Positions 1 to 12,574 of a stretch of DNA of 64,000 bases are shown piece after piece. A program made the position numbers and the translations under genes. Location of the stretch: NCBI GenBank assembly GCA_027924645.1, contig BSBN01000334.1:7186501-7250500 (forward strand). Direction: 5' to 3'. This DNA comes from Cunninghamia lanceolata (taxonomy: Eukaryota > Streptophyta > Pinopsida > Cupressales > Cupressaceae). How positions within the stretch are numbered: the stretch's first letter is position 1; each line of letters opens with the position of its first letter. Under the pieces are notes generated by a model. That model was not told the origin of the DNA. It saw nothing but the letters and a program-made list of their open reading frames with translations, and did no database searches.

Positions 1-30
1 GCAATGGCTCAACTAAGTCATTGTTATTAA

Positions 31-1207
31 TGTCTTAGGCATGACTCCTATAGAGTCACCTTACTTCGCACCTCCACTTTGTTTCAGTTGCAAAATTTAA
101 TGAATGCATAACAATCCATAATGATTTAGTCTTAACTGAAACCAAGTTTTAAGCAAAGTTCCCACATGTCGATGGGAGATAGTCATTCTATGGCTTGTCG
201 GTTGTGGTGGTTAATACCATAGTCCTCCTCTTTTGGATGAAGCTGACACATCACTTTAAACACTGCTGATCATTAAATAATCACTAATAAGTGGTTTGAT
301 CCACCGCTAATATTATTGAAGACTCTCCTAAATGTAATCCTTTGGGTACTCAAGCATAACATTATTGACTCATTATGAGGTATTATCCTGATTTGATGCA
401 TATGCATTTACATATTTGATTACATCAAATATGATTCACATAACATCACCTCTATATTAGATAGTTATGGTTTAATCGATAAAATAATTATTTAAACAAA
501 GGATTATAGATATTGTGATTGGGTTGAGCTTGTCTCCCCCATCACAATCTGTCAACAATATTCACGTCTTCCTAACTCGACAAAAACATCTTAATGTTAA
601 AAATTAGTTATAACACCTCAAGAGACTTAATAATAATAAGAGAACCATTTTACAACAATAACGTCATATTTTTTTTCATGTTAAAGGTAAATGGTCATGG
701 TTCACACACAAATGATGTCATTTACATTACTAAGGACTATGACAACTTACTACGACTTACAAAGATTCGCAAGGTATTGACTACCTGTCAATTGGGTTCA
801 AAAGTAAACTGGCAAGACAAGACTTACCTCTTACGACACATTGGTTCATGTTTTCATTAAACACTAATACTCTATTTGGCAAATAAACCACTCATAACCC
901 AAGGTCTATATCTTTCTCCTCAAAAGATACTCTCTCTCTTTTCTCTGAGAGTCATCTGAAAACCTCTAATCCTGTATCAAACTTGTTACCAAACAAATTA
1001 TGACCAGTGCATCATTATTCAAATAATAAATCAAATCTCATAATGCAAATATTAAATCGATAATAAACTAATCATTTCCATAATTTCATAAATGACAATC
1101 AATATAATCCATATCTTTCCTTGTCATTAATCTAAACATCATAATAAATTTACTTATGTCCAAGTAAAAGTAAAAAGTATAGATAGACAAAAATTTGGGA
1201 TGTAACA
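31..1207 (-). repeat. 3' LTR of element A (minus-strand chromovirus)
   Basis: This segment is a direct repeat of 20,337-21,511, differing at roughly 6% of positions in the stretches compared by eye. Read on the minus strand it begins TGTTACATCCC and ends CA, as LTRs do. It lies directly downstream (minus strand) of a polypurine tract and the element A integrase/chromodomain. The outer boundary at 31 is less certain than the inner one at 1207, because the last ~18 bp align poorly and no matching target duplication is seen (ATTAA on the left, CTTAG on the right). Confidence 0.85.
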
Positions 1208-1222
1208 TATCCTTCCCCTAAA
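1208..1222 (-). other. Polypurine tract of element A
   Basis: On the minus strand the sequence just before the 3' LTR reads TTTAGGGGAAGGATA. A purine run immediately upstream of the 3' LTR primes plus-strand DNA synthesis in LTR retrotransposons. Its position fixes the inner LTR edge at 1207. Confidence 0.8.
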
Positions 1223-1270
1223 GATTCATCGTCCTCTAAAGTATCAAAAAGTAACTAAAAAGCAAGTTCA

Positions 1271-3981
1271 TTATTTTAAACTAGTAACAACATTAAATAA
1301 ATGAGGAAACTTTCGATAAAATTCATGGTAATCCTCCCATGTAACATTTTCTTGAGCATATTGGTCCCATTGGACCTTGCATTGCAAGACCTCTGCTACG
1401 CAAGCGAAGCTTGCATATTTCTAACAACTTGAGTCGCTCAATCGTGACACCCCCGGGTCTTGTATCTGTAAAGAATTCCAATTCAAAATATGATTATCAA
1501 CTCCAATATATTTCTTCAAATAAGACACATGAAAAACATTGTGCATTATAGACAAGGCTGGTGGTAGAGCAATTCTATAGGCAACCGGATTGACCACTTC
1601 AAGCACTTTAAAGTGTCCCACATAATGAGGGGCTAGCTTAGAAGGCTTCCCAAACTTAATAGAACTTTTTTGAGGTTTGACCCTCAAAAGAACTTTTTCT
1701 CCAATAGAGAATTACCTCAGAACATGCTTTGCATCCACATAGCTCTTTTGCATATCATTGGCTTCTGCCAATCTTTTTCTGATCAGCTTAACTTTCTCTT
1801 CCATTTTAGTGAGCGTTTCTAGTCTGATGCTAATCCTATCTTCTAGCTTATCCCATCTTATAGGAGTTTGACATCTTCTTCCATACAATGCTTCAAATGA
1901 TGCCATCTTAATAGTGGAATGATAGGAATTGTTGTAAGCAAATTCCACAAGTGGTAACTATTCTTCCCACTTATATTGTTGATCCATGCAATACATTCGC
2001 AACAAGTCTTCCAAGACCTGGTTAACTCTCTCGGTTTGCCCATCAATTTTAGGATGATAAGTTGTACTCACATTGAGTTTAGTCCCTAGCATAGAAAACA
2101 AAATTTGCCAAAACCTTGATGTTACACGTACATCTCTATCTGAGATAATATTTTCAAAGAAGCCATGCAATTTAAACACATCTTACACAAATTTGTTAGC
2201 TAACATAGGTGTTCCATTAGTCAAATTCCCTGGTATGAAATGTGCTACCTTTGTGAGTTTATCAACCACAACTAAAATGGCATCATGTCTATTCCTTTAC
2301 ATAGGAAGACCTTGAACAAAATCCATACTAATAACTTGCCATTTCTAATCTGACACATCATGGGGGTATAATGATCCTGCAGGGTATTGATGCTCTACTT
2401 TTACCTTTTGACATTCTAAACATCTTTCTACAAATCTTGCATCATCATTCTTCATTCCTTTCCAGAAATAACTTAGAGGTTTAACATCTACTAGAAGTCT
2501 GGTTACTCCTAGATGTCCAGAATATGGTGCAATATAAACTTCTTTCCATACTAAATCCCTTAAACTAGCTAACATAGAAACATACATTCTACGCTTATAT
2601 CTCAATAGTCCATTTGAATGAAATAGAAAACAATCATACCTTGGATCTCTAGGATTATCTTCCAGAGCCTGCTTAACCTGCTCATAATACTCATCACCAG
2701 ACAAATTTTAAAACACCAAATTTTTGAAATTTCCACGAATGGAAACAATAGAAGCTATATGTCTTCTATGACTCAAAGCGTTAGCTACTCTATTTTCTTT
2801 TTCTTTGATGTAGTTTATCTCAATGTCATAGTCAGATATCAATTCTAACCATCTCCTTTGTCGAGCATTCAAATGAGGTTGAGAGAAAATATACTTAAAA
2901 CTTTGATGGTCTAACTTAAGTACAAAAGTTTTCCCCAACAAATAGTGCCTCCACATCTGCAAGGCATGAGTTATTACTACCAATTTTGAGCTATATTTAT
3001 CTTTTCCTTTAAGAGATCAAATGCATCCTGAAATTTGTCTATCCATTCAAATCTCTTTCCTTTCCTCTATAGGGAAGTGATTGGACTAGCAATATTGGAG
3101 AAATTAAGAACAAACTTTCTATAATGGCCAACCAGGCCCATGAAACTACCCACTTCATGCACATTTGTTGGTACATGCCAATCCAAAATAGCTGTGATTT
3201 TTGTAGGGTCAACAGATATTCCATTAGTAGAAATAATATGACCCAAGTATTGAAATCCTTCTAGAAGAATGTACACTTTGACAGTTTTCCATATAGCTTA
3301 TGTTCTCTCAACCTTTGCAAAACTATTTGCAAGTGTCGTTGATGTTCTTCTTCATTCTTAGAATAAATGAGTATATCATCCATGAAGACTAAAATAAACT
3401 TGTCCAAACAATCTCTAAATACATTATTCATGAGATTAATGAATGCAACAGGTGCATTCATCAAACCAAATGGCAACATTGTGAACTCATAGTGTCCATA
3501 TCTAGTTCTAAAAGCTATGTTATGAATATCTTCATCCTTCAGTCTTAACTAATGATATCCTAATTGCAAATCAATCTTTCAAAATATAGTAGCTTCACAC
3601 ATCTAATCAAAAAGATCATCAATACGTGGCAAAGGATATTGGTTCTTTACCATTGCTTTATTAAGCATACAATAATCTATACACAATCAAAGGGTTCCAT
3701 CCTTCTTCTTAACAAAAATAACTGGAGCACCCCAAGGTGAAACACTGGGTTTGCCAACAATTCTTGTAATTGGGATTTCAATTCCATTGAATCTGTAGTT
3801 GTCATATGGTAGGGTGCTTTTGATACAGGCTCATATCCTGGTTTAATATAGATAGCAAAATCAAAAACCCTTTTGGGAGGTAGTCCTGGAAGTTTTTCTA
3901 GAAACACATCCTAAAATTCCTGAAGAAAAGGATACTTTTCTCCCAAGTTGAACTAGGACTTGGGTCAGTGCAAGAAGTTGG
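1271..3981 (-). pseudogene. pol: Element A pol, 3' part: RT, RNase H, integrase, chromodomain
   Basis: This is the minus-strand pol polyprotein of a Ty3/gypsy chromovirus, interrupted at its 5' side by element B. From 3' to 5' on the plus strand one reads: RT entry (LPGLPPKR, about 3850-3890), RT palm with an intact FMDD box (about 3365-3395), RNase H (FVLKLDHQSFKYIFSQPHLN, about 2870-2930), integrase zinc finger (CLECQKVKVEHQ, about 2400-2430), integrase core (about 1960-2330, with GQTERVNQ) and a C-terminal chromodomain (VQWDQYAQENVTWEDY, about 1310-1370) ending at the TAA at 1271. Domain order RT-RH-INT marks it as gypsy; the chromodomain marks it as a chromovirus, a group whose chromodomain directs integration to particular chromatin. 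Several in-frame stops, many TAG for CAG, and frame breaks show it is dead. Confidence 0.92.
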
Positions 3982-3992
3982 GTCCACTTTCT
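3982..3992. repeat. Target site duplication of element B, left copy
   Basis: The 11 bases GTCCACTTTCT occur here and again at 18,915-18,925. Keeping one copy and removing everything between them gives one continuous element A frame running from the protease region (GCQLFAVKMEQA) into the RT entry (FLEKLPGLPPKR), so this is a duplicated insertion site and not chance. Confidence 0.88.
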
Positions 3993-5302
3993 GGCCAAAA
4001 AGTGGAAGTGTTTTCCCTGATTTTCAGAATTTGTCACATTTGACCTTAAAATTTGAAGCACATAGAGATGGAATCTTTAAAAAAAGTCACTAAATATAAA
4101 ATGTAGTACTCAGAGTCTAGTTTCCAAATATATAATTTTTTTCAATACCCAGATGATACAAATTGATTTTCAATAGGCATTTCTAAAAACCACTATTTAA
4201 AAGTCACTTTTTTTAAACCATACCATGCACATATACGACCAACATAATTTGGCCTAAATAAAATTATTTTTTAAAATCCTTTTGGAAAAAGATGTGTAGT
4301 ATAGTGAAGTTTGATGAGGATATTTTTTTATAATTTTTTTCCAAATAATTGTTTTTTATTAATTTTTTATTAGGCCTAATTGTTACTTTTGAAAACCCCT
4401 CGTGTACGGCCAACATAATTTGAAAAAAAAAATCATAAAATTAAATTTTTTTTTCATTGTGGAAAGAATGATGTGTAGATTAATGACATAAATTTTTTTT
4501 TTAATTTAAAAATTAAAAGTTATTAAAAAAATACAAACACCTGTCATTTCAGGTTTTGGACTAGTTTTCTCATAAATTAAATAATAAATAGAAGAACATG
4601 TCCAATAACAAAAAAAATTACATATTTGAAAACTAGACAATGTCATCTGTAATGGGTTTTCATTTCGTAAAAAAATTTAGAAAAAATGTCCTCAGCTATA
4701 TAGGTAAACTCAATGTTTCTTCTTGTTCTGTACTTAGAAAAAAACTTGCAGGTCCAAGGCTCAAGGTTGGCCAACCATGCCTATCTCGAGCCTAAAACCC
4801 AAGCAAAGGGAAGGGAAAGGGCAGTCGAAGATTTCCAATTTCAAATAATAGGTACCCGTTATAAAACGGGTACGCGTTACATGACAGGTACCCGTTATAT
4901 AACGGGTACCCATTTCTATTATACTCGTTATTTCCCATATTAGGAAAAATGTACTATTACTGTATCCTTGCAACTTGCAAGTCTGATCAGTATGGTGTGA
5001 CAACAACAATTTCTACATTTTTTTACTTACAAGTGTTTTGTGGAATCTCTTGACAGGTCATATTCTATTTAGATTTTGAAAGGAGTCAATCATATGAACA
5101 ATTCTAAAGTGAAATTAAGTGCATGAGCTATTTTCAAGAGGAATAAAGAAAGAAGGTTTTTGTTTTTACATCTACCTTTTACTTCAAAATCTATGGAACA
5201 AAAGATCTACATCTAATTCTACTTCAAAATTTCAAATAAGGACATCAATTATAAAATTAGATTAAGTATCAATTGTTATTTTATCAAGAGGGTTTGGTAA
5301 TC
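3993..5302. other. Left subterminal non-coding region of element B
   Basis: AT-rich DNA with long A and T runs (about 4080-4700) and no convincing coding sequence. The only clear structure is the GGTACC repeat cluster at 4851-4915. The promoter of the transposase gene should lie here, but I cannot point to a specific TATA box. Confidence 0.6.
4851..4915. repeat. Left subterminal palindromic repeats (GGTACCCGTT type)
   Basis: Four copies of a GGTACC/GGTACG-centred decamer alternate in orientation: GGTACCCGTT, AACGGGTACGCGTT, GGTACCCGTTATATAACG and ATAACGGGTACCC. The pieces can fold into near-perfect palindromes. The same core recurs at 18,732-18,849 near the other end of the element. Subterminal repeats of this kind are transposase-binding sites in several plant DNA transposon families; that role here is inferred. 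Confidence 0.75.
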
Positions 5303-5540
5303 ATGGGATCAAATCAACGTCAAAGAAAAAAACAAAGGAGGGTAATGACGCCTCAAGAAATTGAAGCAAATAGAGAGAAGGAAGCAAAAAGGCAAAGAGA
5401 TAGAAGAGCAAGGATTCAAGAGATGAAGAATATTGAAGCATCTAGTTCCATGAGTATTGAAGAGAAAGACATTCAACAGGACTATAAATGATGGGATGAA
5501 TGTACATGATGCAAATGTGGAAATGGTGAATTTGGAAGAA

Positions 5541-5780
5541 AATGTGTCTATAGAAACAAATGCATGTATGTCTTCAAACCCAACTTTTGAAGATATGGAA
5601 AATGTGACTATACAAACAAATCCAGGTATGTCTTCAGAGCCAGCTTTCAATGATATAGAAAACACGACTATAGAAACTAATCCAGGTGTGTCTTTGGAGC
5701 CAACTTTCAATGATATAGAAAACACGACTATAGAAACAAATCCAGGTATGTCTTCAAACCCACCTATTAATGATATGAAT
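5541..5780 (+). repeat. 60-bp coding minisatellite, four copies
   Basis: Four direct repeats of exactly 60 bp begin at 5541, 5601, 5661 and 5721, each encoding about 20 residues of the form TIETNPGMSSEPxFNDIEN. The length is a multiple of three, so the array keeps the frame of the transposase-like N-terminal region. Probably a flexible linker that expands by slippage or unequal exchange. Confidence 0.9.
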
Positions 5781-7931
5781 GAGAATGATATCCCTTTTAG
5801 GAGTGAAAATGAAAATATTTTATTTGAGATTGAAAGAAATTTCTTAGATAATCTTCCTCATAAGATTTCTTGGAGGCAAATGAGAACTCATGCAAATAGA
5901 TTATATAAAAAAAAATTTATAGAAAAAGTCTTGGATTTCAATGCCAACTTATGATGCAACTGATGAAGATGTAGAAATTGCAAAAAGTAAAGAAAATATT
6001 AGGCATCTTTGTAAAACCTAAAAAAAAGATGAATCAATCAAACAAGTTTTATCTAGTGTTACTAATGCTATTGATTCTATTGGTAAAAAGAGTCGATCTA
6101 AAGATAGCAATGCAGCACGAAGAGCTATAACAACTACTTTAGTTGATAAATCATCTTCTAATAAAAGAATGATAAGTAAGACAAGTGAAATTCTAAAGAT
6201 AAATCCTAAAACTTTGAGAAGAGCAGCAAAGAGAAGAGAATCTGTTGAAAAAGATCCAATTAACCAATGTTAGAGTTTTAGTGGTAGACTCCCAAAGTAT
6301 GACATGAAATTAAATAGTGAAATCAAATGTTTAATTGAAAAATATTGGCATGATAATACAAGGGTATCATCTAATGTTAGAGATGTTTTAAAATTATGAG
6401 TGGAGTCTAAAATTTGTGATCCTCATCCAAAACATCTATTAGACATGACTCAAACTGAATTATGTAAAAAAATTTTAGATGATTTAGTGTTAAAACCATT
6501 TAATATTACCATAAGCCAAAGATCTTTTGAGAAATGTAAACCTTGGTATGTGAAAATTAACAAATAGCGAATCTCTTGTTGTTGTAAAACTCATGTGTAA
6601 TTTCATTATTATTATGATATTTTTCAATATATACGTTCTACTTTGCATACTGACGAAATTATACAGGAATGTGGTATTAATATGCCACCTCAAACAATTA
6701 AGGAGTTTGTAGCAAGTTTGTTTTGTGAAACATCTACTAGATACTTATTTTATTCAAAAGCATGTATTTCTGGACAATGTAATAGATGTGGCAACTTTTC
6801 ATTGTTAGGAGAATGTATGCATGAAAATATTTCACATGAATTTGTACAACAATTAGTGGATGTGAAAAGATTCAAGAATGTTGAATATTCCTTAAAGGAT
6901 GGAAAAATTGGAAAGCGTTGTGAGTTAGTCACTGAAAAAATTTGTGTGCATTCATTCATCAAAGATTTTAAGGATAATATTGTATCCAAATATGTCAAAC
7001 ACTCCCAATATGCTTGATGGCTTGATGGACAATTCCATTCATGTAAAAACACCTTTCCAATTGGAACTATCCTATCAGTGGTTGACTTTGTAGAAAACTA
7101 TACTCTTGCTCCACAAGAGGAAATTCAATCTCAGTATTATAGTGGCCATATTTGTTCATATTATATATAGACATGCAGTTGATAGTACAAAAGATAATAG
7201 AAAATTTTTGAGGGAGTATCATTTCTATTTGAGTGATAACCAGTTACACTCTTCAGAGTTTGTGCAATACTGTTTCACAAAATTTTATGAAAGTTTACAA
7301 GAAAGAGGAATCCAGATGGCACAACATTTCATATGATTAGATAATTGTACAGGGCAATTGAAAAATGCAAGAATATTTTATTGGCTATGTAAGGCTAACA
7401 AAGAAATCAATATCCAACATATGTGGAGTTTTTTTGAAGCTGGACATGGTAAAGGAGAACATGATGGAGCTGGAGTATGTGTGAAAAGAGCTCTTGCTAG
7501 AGAGAAACTAAAATTTGAGGATGCAGCAAAATTTAGAGATGCACGTGCAATTGTGGATTGGTGTAATAAAAAATTATCTACGGGATCAAGTCAGAACTCT
7601 ACAATTCGACAATTCTTTTGGTTAGTTGAAGAAGAGAATATTCCTACTCGACTTGATTGTGAGACAATAACTAGATCAACAAAATGACATTCATTTAAGA
7701 GTTCAAATGCAAGCACATGGACTATATGTACTAGGGAGCTTGCATGTTTTTGTCAATTTTATATTACAGGTGATTGGGGAGAATGTGAAAATACATAATG
7801 GGTTGAAGAATGGAAACAAAGATCCTTGACACCTACAGAAACACAAGATGAACTTGAAACAACAATTGAAGATGATAATCAAATGTTTGCATTAGATGAC
7901 TATGATCATGTTTCAGATCTTGTACAAGAAG

Positions 7932-8068
7932 GTACTTTTATTTTCAATATTTTTTTATTATCATTTTTTTGTACATCTATATATAATTAATTATATATGT
8001 ATGCATGCACAAATTTATGTGATTTAGATACATGTCACACTTTATTGAATTACATAATTTTTTTGTAG
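7932..8068 (+). other. Intron in the element B transposase-like gene
   Basis: The donor GAAG|GTACTTTT and acceptor TTTTTTGTAG|GACATG flank 137 bp of AT-rich DNA with a T-rich 3' end. The upstream frame leaves one base (G) that joins with GA downstream to make Gly; the frame of the downstream coding sequence matches. Stops lie inside the intron, none at the joint. Confidence 0.85.
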
Positions 8069-8540
8069 GACATGTGTATGATGTTGTTGCACCTGAGGGA
8101 AATGAAGAGGAAACCAAGTATTCGCTGGCTCGATGTGTTGAGACAAAACAAAAGTTGTTACATCCTAGAGTAGATGATGATAACACGGAGTATCCAACAG
8201 GTTCTGTGGTTATTGTTGGCACTTGGCTACAAAAATATCTAATAAGAAGGAATGGTTTGCCTGCATTTGAAGATTATGAAACACATAAGAGGATCATACA
8301 CTACTCACATTTGGTTGTGGCAACAAATATAAAACTAGTTAGATATCAAGGCAAACCTTCTAATAAATAGTTATGGACACTTTCGATGGAAGAACATGAG
8401 TCAATTATAGATGCATTACAAAAAAATGAGGATGCAGATGGTACAATGGAATAAATTTTTTCAGGTATGTAAACCATACTCTTACATCCCCTAAATCCAT
8501 GCTCTTAAATGTATCCTATAATTTATCTAGTTATATGTAA

Positions 8541-9113
8541 TGCATCAATGTTTTGTCTTTTTGATATATAAATTCTTTCATTCTCATTTCAGCTTCTATA
8601 TTATTCCCCTTGTCTTAAATTTTGTATCAACTCATATACATATATAGTCAATTTACTTGTACATTTGAACATTACTTTTTGTAGGTGTACCCTAGACAAG
8701 TAGTCAAATTTACATGATTGTCAATAGAAGTTTTCACCATACAAGTATGTGAGGTCATTTTTGTAGTCTTCAACTAAAAGTGAACGCAAATTAGGTAATT
8801 GTATATACTTACATTATGGTTTTCACATTCAACATGTTATCTAGAACTACATAATGCATCAATGTGTTGTGTTTTTGGTATATAAATTCTTTCATTCTCA
8901 TTTCACCTTTTATATTATTCCCCTTGTCTTAAATTTTGTATCGACTCATGTAAATATATAGTTAATTTACTTGTACATTTGAACATTACTTTTTGCAAAT
9001 GTACCCTAGACGAGTAGTCAAATTTACAGGATTGTCAATAGAAGTTTTCACCATACAAGTATGTGAGGTCAATTTTGTAGTCTTCAACTAAAAGTGAATG
9101 CAAATTAGGTAAT
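8541..9113. repeat. Tandem duplication, 314-bp period
   Basis: The ~270 bp beginning TGCATCAATG at 8541 recur from 8855 with about 5% difference, including TTCTTTCATTCTCATTTCA and GTCAATAGAAGTTTTCACC. A third, more diverged copy lies at about 9440-9660. Confidence 0.85.
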
Positions 9114-9149
9114 TACATATATATATATACTCATATATTTCTCATCCAT

Positions 9150-9425
9150 CCTCTAAAGACACCCGCTTGTACATCCCCTTAATTCATCCTCTTAGCTCCC
9201 CTTAAGCTATCCTCTTACATCCCCTTAAGCCATCAAGTTTTATCTTATACTTTGTAAATTGACTTGTGTACATCTCTCCAAGTAAGTTATCTTCTTTTGT
9301 ATCCCCTTAAGACATCCTCTTCTAGCTGCCCTTTTAATTAATCCTCTTATACTTCCCCTAAAGCCATCCTCTTATGAATCCCCTTAAGACATCCTCTTAG
9401 CTCCCCTTAAGCCATTGTCTTACAT
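9150..9425. repeat. Imperfect short repeats with CCCCTTAAG core
   Basis: Phrases such as CATCCTCTTAGCTCCCCTTA and CATCCTCTTACATCCCCTTA repeat about ten times with small changes, unit roughly 25-30 bp. Apparently non-coding. Confidence 0.75.
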
Positions 9426-11166
9426 CCTCTTTTGTGTTATTTAGTTACATATTGCATTAATATTTTGTGTTTTTGTGTTTTTGGTACATATTCTTTCATT
9501 CTCATTTACATTCATTATTTCTTGCAGGTGTATCCTACAAGTAGATTTTTCCATGATTGCCACTACAAGATTTCATCATAATGTAAATTGTAGATCAATT
9601 TTGTAGTCATGTCAAACTAATAACATGGACCTATAAGCTAATTGTATAGATATACTCATATGTTTAATAATGGACCTATTTTTTGTTTTGAGACTCTTTT
9701 TATGATCTATGTATTTAATTTTCACTGATTGATTAATATTTTATGATTGCCACAAATGATATTAGTGTAGAGGTTCAATAAGTATATAGTTTGTATTTTT
9801 CCTATCATTTTTGTACCCACTTTAGCTATGTTTTGAGATATGTTGATTTAGCATTTATTTTATATTATTTAAATGCACAAAAGTTGAAAAGTAGTGTCAT
9901 GATAGTTAAAGGGAAATAGTCCTAGGATAGTTTGCATATTTGAAACATGGTTTAATATCACCTCTATGAATTGCATGGTCCTCCTATATATCCTTTAATC
10001 ATTGTCTTGAATAGTCTAATGCTATCACTAATAAATATGGGGCTATGCTATCATATTACCTAGGTGTAGTCATTAGTGTTGTAGAGTTATTTACGACTGC
10101 TAAGGTAATATGAGGGTTATCATGCATAGGTAAGGTATTAAATAGTCATTATTTCAAACTAAATGAATACCATAAAGGTTACTCATTGTCATAGAAAATA
10201 GAATATTATTGTCATGCATGAAGATTATTGCCATATCTAATCTAGATTGTCATAAATCATTGAGATGTTCTCATAAGAGCAATTCAAATCTAAAAATCAG
10301 TCATAATGAGGTTATATCATCTAAAGTCCATTGCAAAAATCCATATGACATTAATAAAACAAATAGGATAGTCATGAAACAAATAAGACACTCATGAAAC
10401 AATAAATTAATCATGTTAGTCAAGAGGTTTTCGCAGTGATTGATGACATTATATCATGATAAATGGTCATTTGCTAGAGTTAGATAGACATGTATTCATG
10501 GCAACAAGTGGCTTTCATGAAATTCATAAGAGGCTACCAAACCAATTATAGGATTGTCCTAATGAAACAAGAGAGGACTGTAAAATGCCTAAGTGGTCAT
10601 CCAAACACCTATATGATTGTCATAACAATCCCTAATAACCACTTGCCTTCATGACCAATCAAAGATGTTATTAAGAACTTGAAGATAATCCTAATACCCA
10701 CTCAATAGAACTACTGAGAGAATGGCCAATGAAACCAAGACAAGAATCTACATAGCAAAAGGAATCTCAAAAATCTAATAATTCCCTAGCATTAAAAACA
10801 TTCTGAGTAATGATTATAAGCCCGATTAATGCACCAACATTGTCAACCAATAAGGTATAAAAGAGAAGATCTCAAGAGAATGTATAAATACAAGAGGAGA
10901 TCACTTGGAGAAGGCTACTAAAGCTAAACACATGAAACTAGGAGTTCTGGAAAGAGCGGAAAATGGATTGTCAAAAATAGGAAAAATGAAGGGGCCTTGA
11001 TAAGGTATATACTATCTATTCAAAAATTGGAAAAAATTATCTACACATTAGATAAATTCACATGTACATATGAGAATCCATCAAAGCATAATTGAAAGTG
11101 GATTTTTTTAAGATGTATTAATTGCAAGTGCTACTTCTGATCAGCACAACCCTCACAAGAAATTAT

Positions 11167-12165
11167 GCTACTTCTTGAATAATTTCAAACTGTGATAAAT
11201 TTTTTTGTAGCTTATATTGTGTGGATAAGATTTGAATTTCCTTCTAGTTTCTTCTAAAGAGTTAGTTTCTATACAAGAATTGAATGCTACTTCTTGAATA
11301 ATTTCAAATTGTGATAAATTTTTTTGTAGCTTATATTGTGTGGATAAGATTTGAATTTCCTTCTAGTTCCTTCTAAAGCGTTAGTTTCTCTACAAGAATT
11401 GAATGCTTCATTTGAATCATGTTTTGAATATTTTTTTAAGGAAGATTTTGTTTGGACACTATCAAAGTGAGTCTAACATCCTTATCATTTTATCATGATT
11501 TTGTAGGTTTATCCTAGGTAAATTACCTTGTTATAAAGTGCCCTAAATTTATCTATTAGATAATTGTAACACCAAACCTATCTATTCCACTATGTAAATT
11601 AACTTAATTTAGGTTTGTGAGGTGATGTATTAGAATTTTGAATTTTGAATATAAGTATAAATGAAAACATTTAATTTATTTTGGCAGTTAATAGATTGTT
11701 CACTATTTCAAGAAGAACTATTGAACCATAATGCGGAAAATGGATTGTCAAAAATAGGAAAAATTGGAAAATGGATTGTGATAAAAAATTTTGTAGCTTA
11801 TATTGTGTGGATAAGATTTGAATTTCCTTCTAGTTTCTTCTAAAGAGTTAGTTTCTCTACAAGAATTGAATGCTTCATTTGAATCATGTTTTGAATGTTT
11901 TTTTAAGGAAGATTTTGTTTGGACACTATCAAAGTGAGTCTAACATCCTTATCATTTTATCATGATTTTGCAGGTTTATCCTAGGTAAATTACCTTGTTA
12001 TAAAGTGCCCTAAATTTATCTATTAGATAATTGTAACACCAAACTTATCTATTCTAAGATAATTGTAACACCATTTACCTATCTATTCCACTATGTAAAT
12101 TAACTTAATTTAGGTTTGTGAGGCAGTTAATAGATTGTTCACTATTTCAAGAAGAACTATTGAAC
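11167..12165. repeat. Overlapping tandem duplications
   Basis: Bases 11,167-11,284 are repeated directly at 11,285-11,403 (period about 118 bp). The longer block 11,330-11,620 recurs at about 11,787-12,125 with an offset near 467 bp (GGAAGATTTTGTTTGGACAC at 11,440 and 11,907), and a piece around 11,686-11,730 recurs at 12,125-12,170. Unequal exchange is the simplest cause. Confidence 0.8.
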
Positions 12166-12574
12166 CATAATGCATAATCACTTCTTAAATTAAAAAATGT
12201 AGTAGATAGAAATCTTCTAACATATCTCAATTAAATAATTTATAATCTAGAAGTGAACAATGAAGCATATTTAACATATTATCTAGCATACTAAAATACA
12301 TTCAAGCATATACTCAATAATATATACATGTAGATCTATCTAGATATGTCCATGAAATACTATAAAATATAGGTAGGACCCATGAGATGTGTACTAAAAC
12401 ATCTACTCATCATCAGCATATAAATAAATACAAATCATAGTTCATGAAATACTGAAATATATATAGAAGTACATGTAATAGCAAGTTCGACATATATAGT
12501 CAAAGTCCTGGCACGACATATATAAAAAATAATGTGCACATCATATAGTTCAGTCTCTGAAATAAAAATCTATG

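Larger units (their letters stand above)
5303..8454 (+). pseudogene. Element B transposase-like gene, degenerate, with one clear intron
   Basis: Likely the transposase of element B. It starts at ATG 5303 with a Lys/Arg-rich N-terminus (QRQRKKQRR, a possible nuclear signal), followed by a 60-bp tandem repeat region, a basic segment, a cysteine pair (CNRCG, about 6780), then three motif blocks: DFVENY (about 7086), DNCTGQ (about 7340) and FFEAGHGKGEHDG (about 7430-7468). The spaced acidic residues suggest a DDE/RNase H-like fold (inference). An intron at 7932-8068 (GT...AG) keeps the frame exactly, joining DLVQE to HVYDVVAPEG. The coding sequence ends at the TAA at 8454. Damage: frameshifts near 5480, 5940 and 7130 and about ten in-frame stops, including TGA replacing a tryptophan-like codon just before DNCTGQ. 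I recall similar motif sets in uncharacterised animal proteins but cannot verify this. Confidence 0.75.
8455..12574. other. Spacer between the two convergent genes of element B
   Basis: About 4.1 kb without recognisable coding sequence. It contains a ~270-bp tandem duplication (8541-9113) with a third diverged copy (9440-9660), a CCCTTAAG-rich simple array (9150-9425), and further tandem duplications at 11,167-11,403 and 11,330-12,165. The rest is AT-rich unique sequence in which I see nothing. Confidence 0.7.

Noticed and set aside
34..38. CTTAG at 34-38 as the partner of CTTAG at 21,512-21,516 (target duplication of element A)
   Set aside because: It would place the LTR start at GCATG without TG, and the LTR copies still align across these bases; more likely coincidence.
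5309..5725. 138-residue minus-strand frame with repeats
   Set aside because: Antisense shadow of the 60-bp coding minisatellite in the transposase-like gene.
9150..9425. CRISPR-like array
   Set aside because: Units are short, imperfect and without distinct spacers; simple tandem repeat in a plant transposon.
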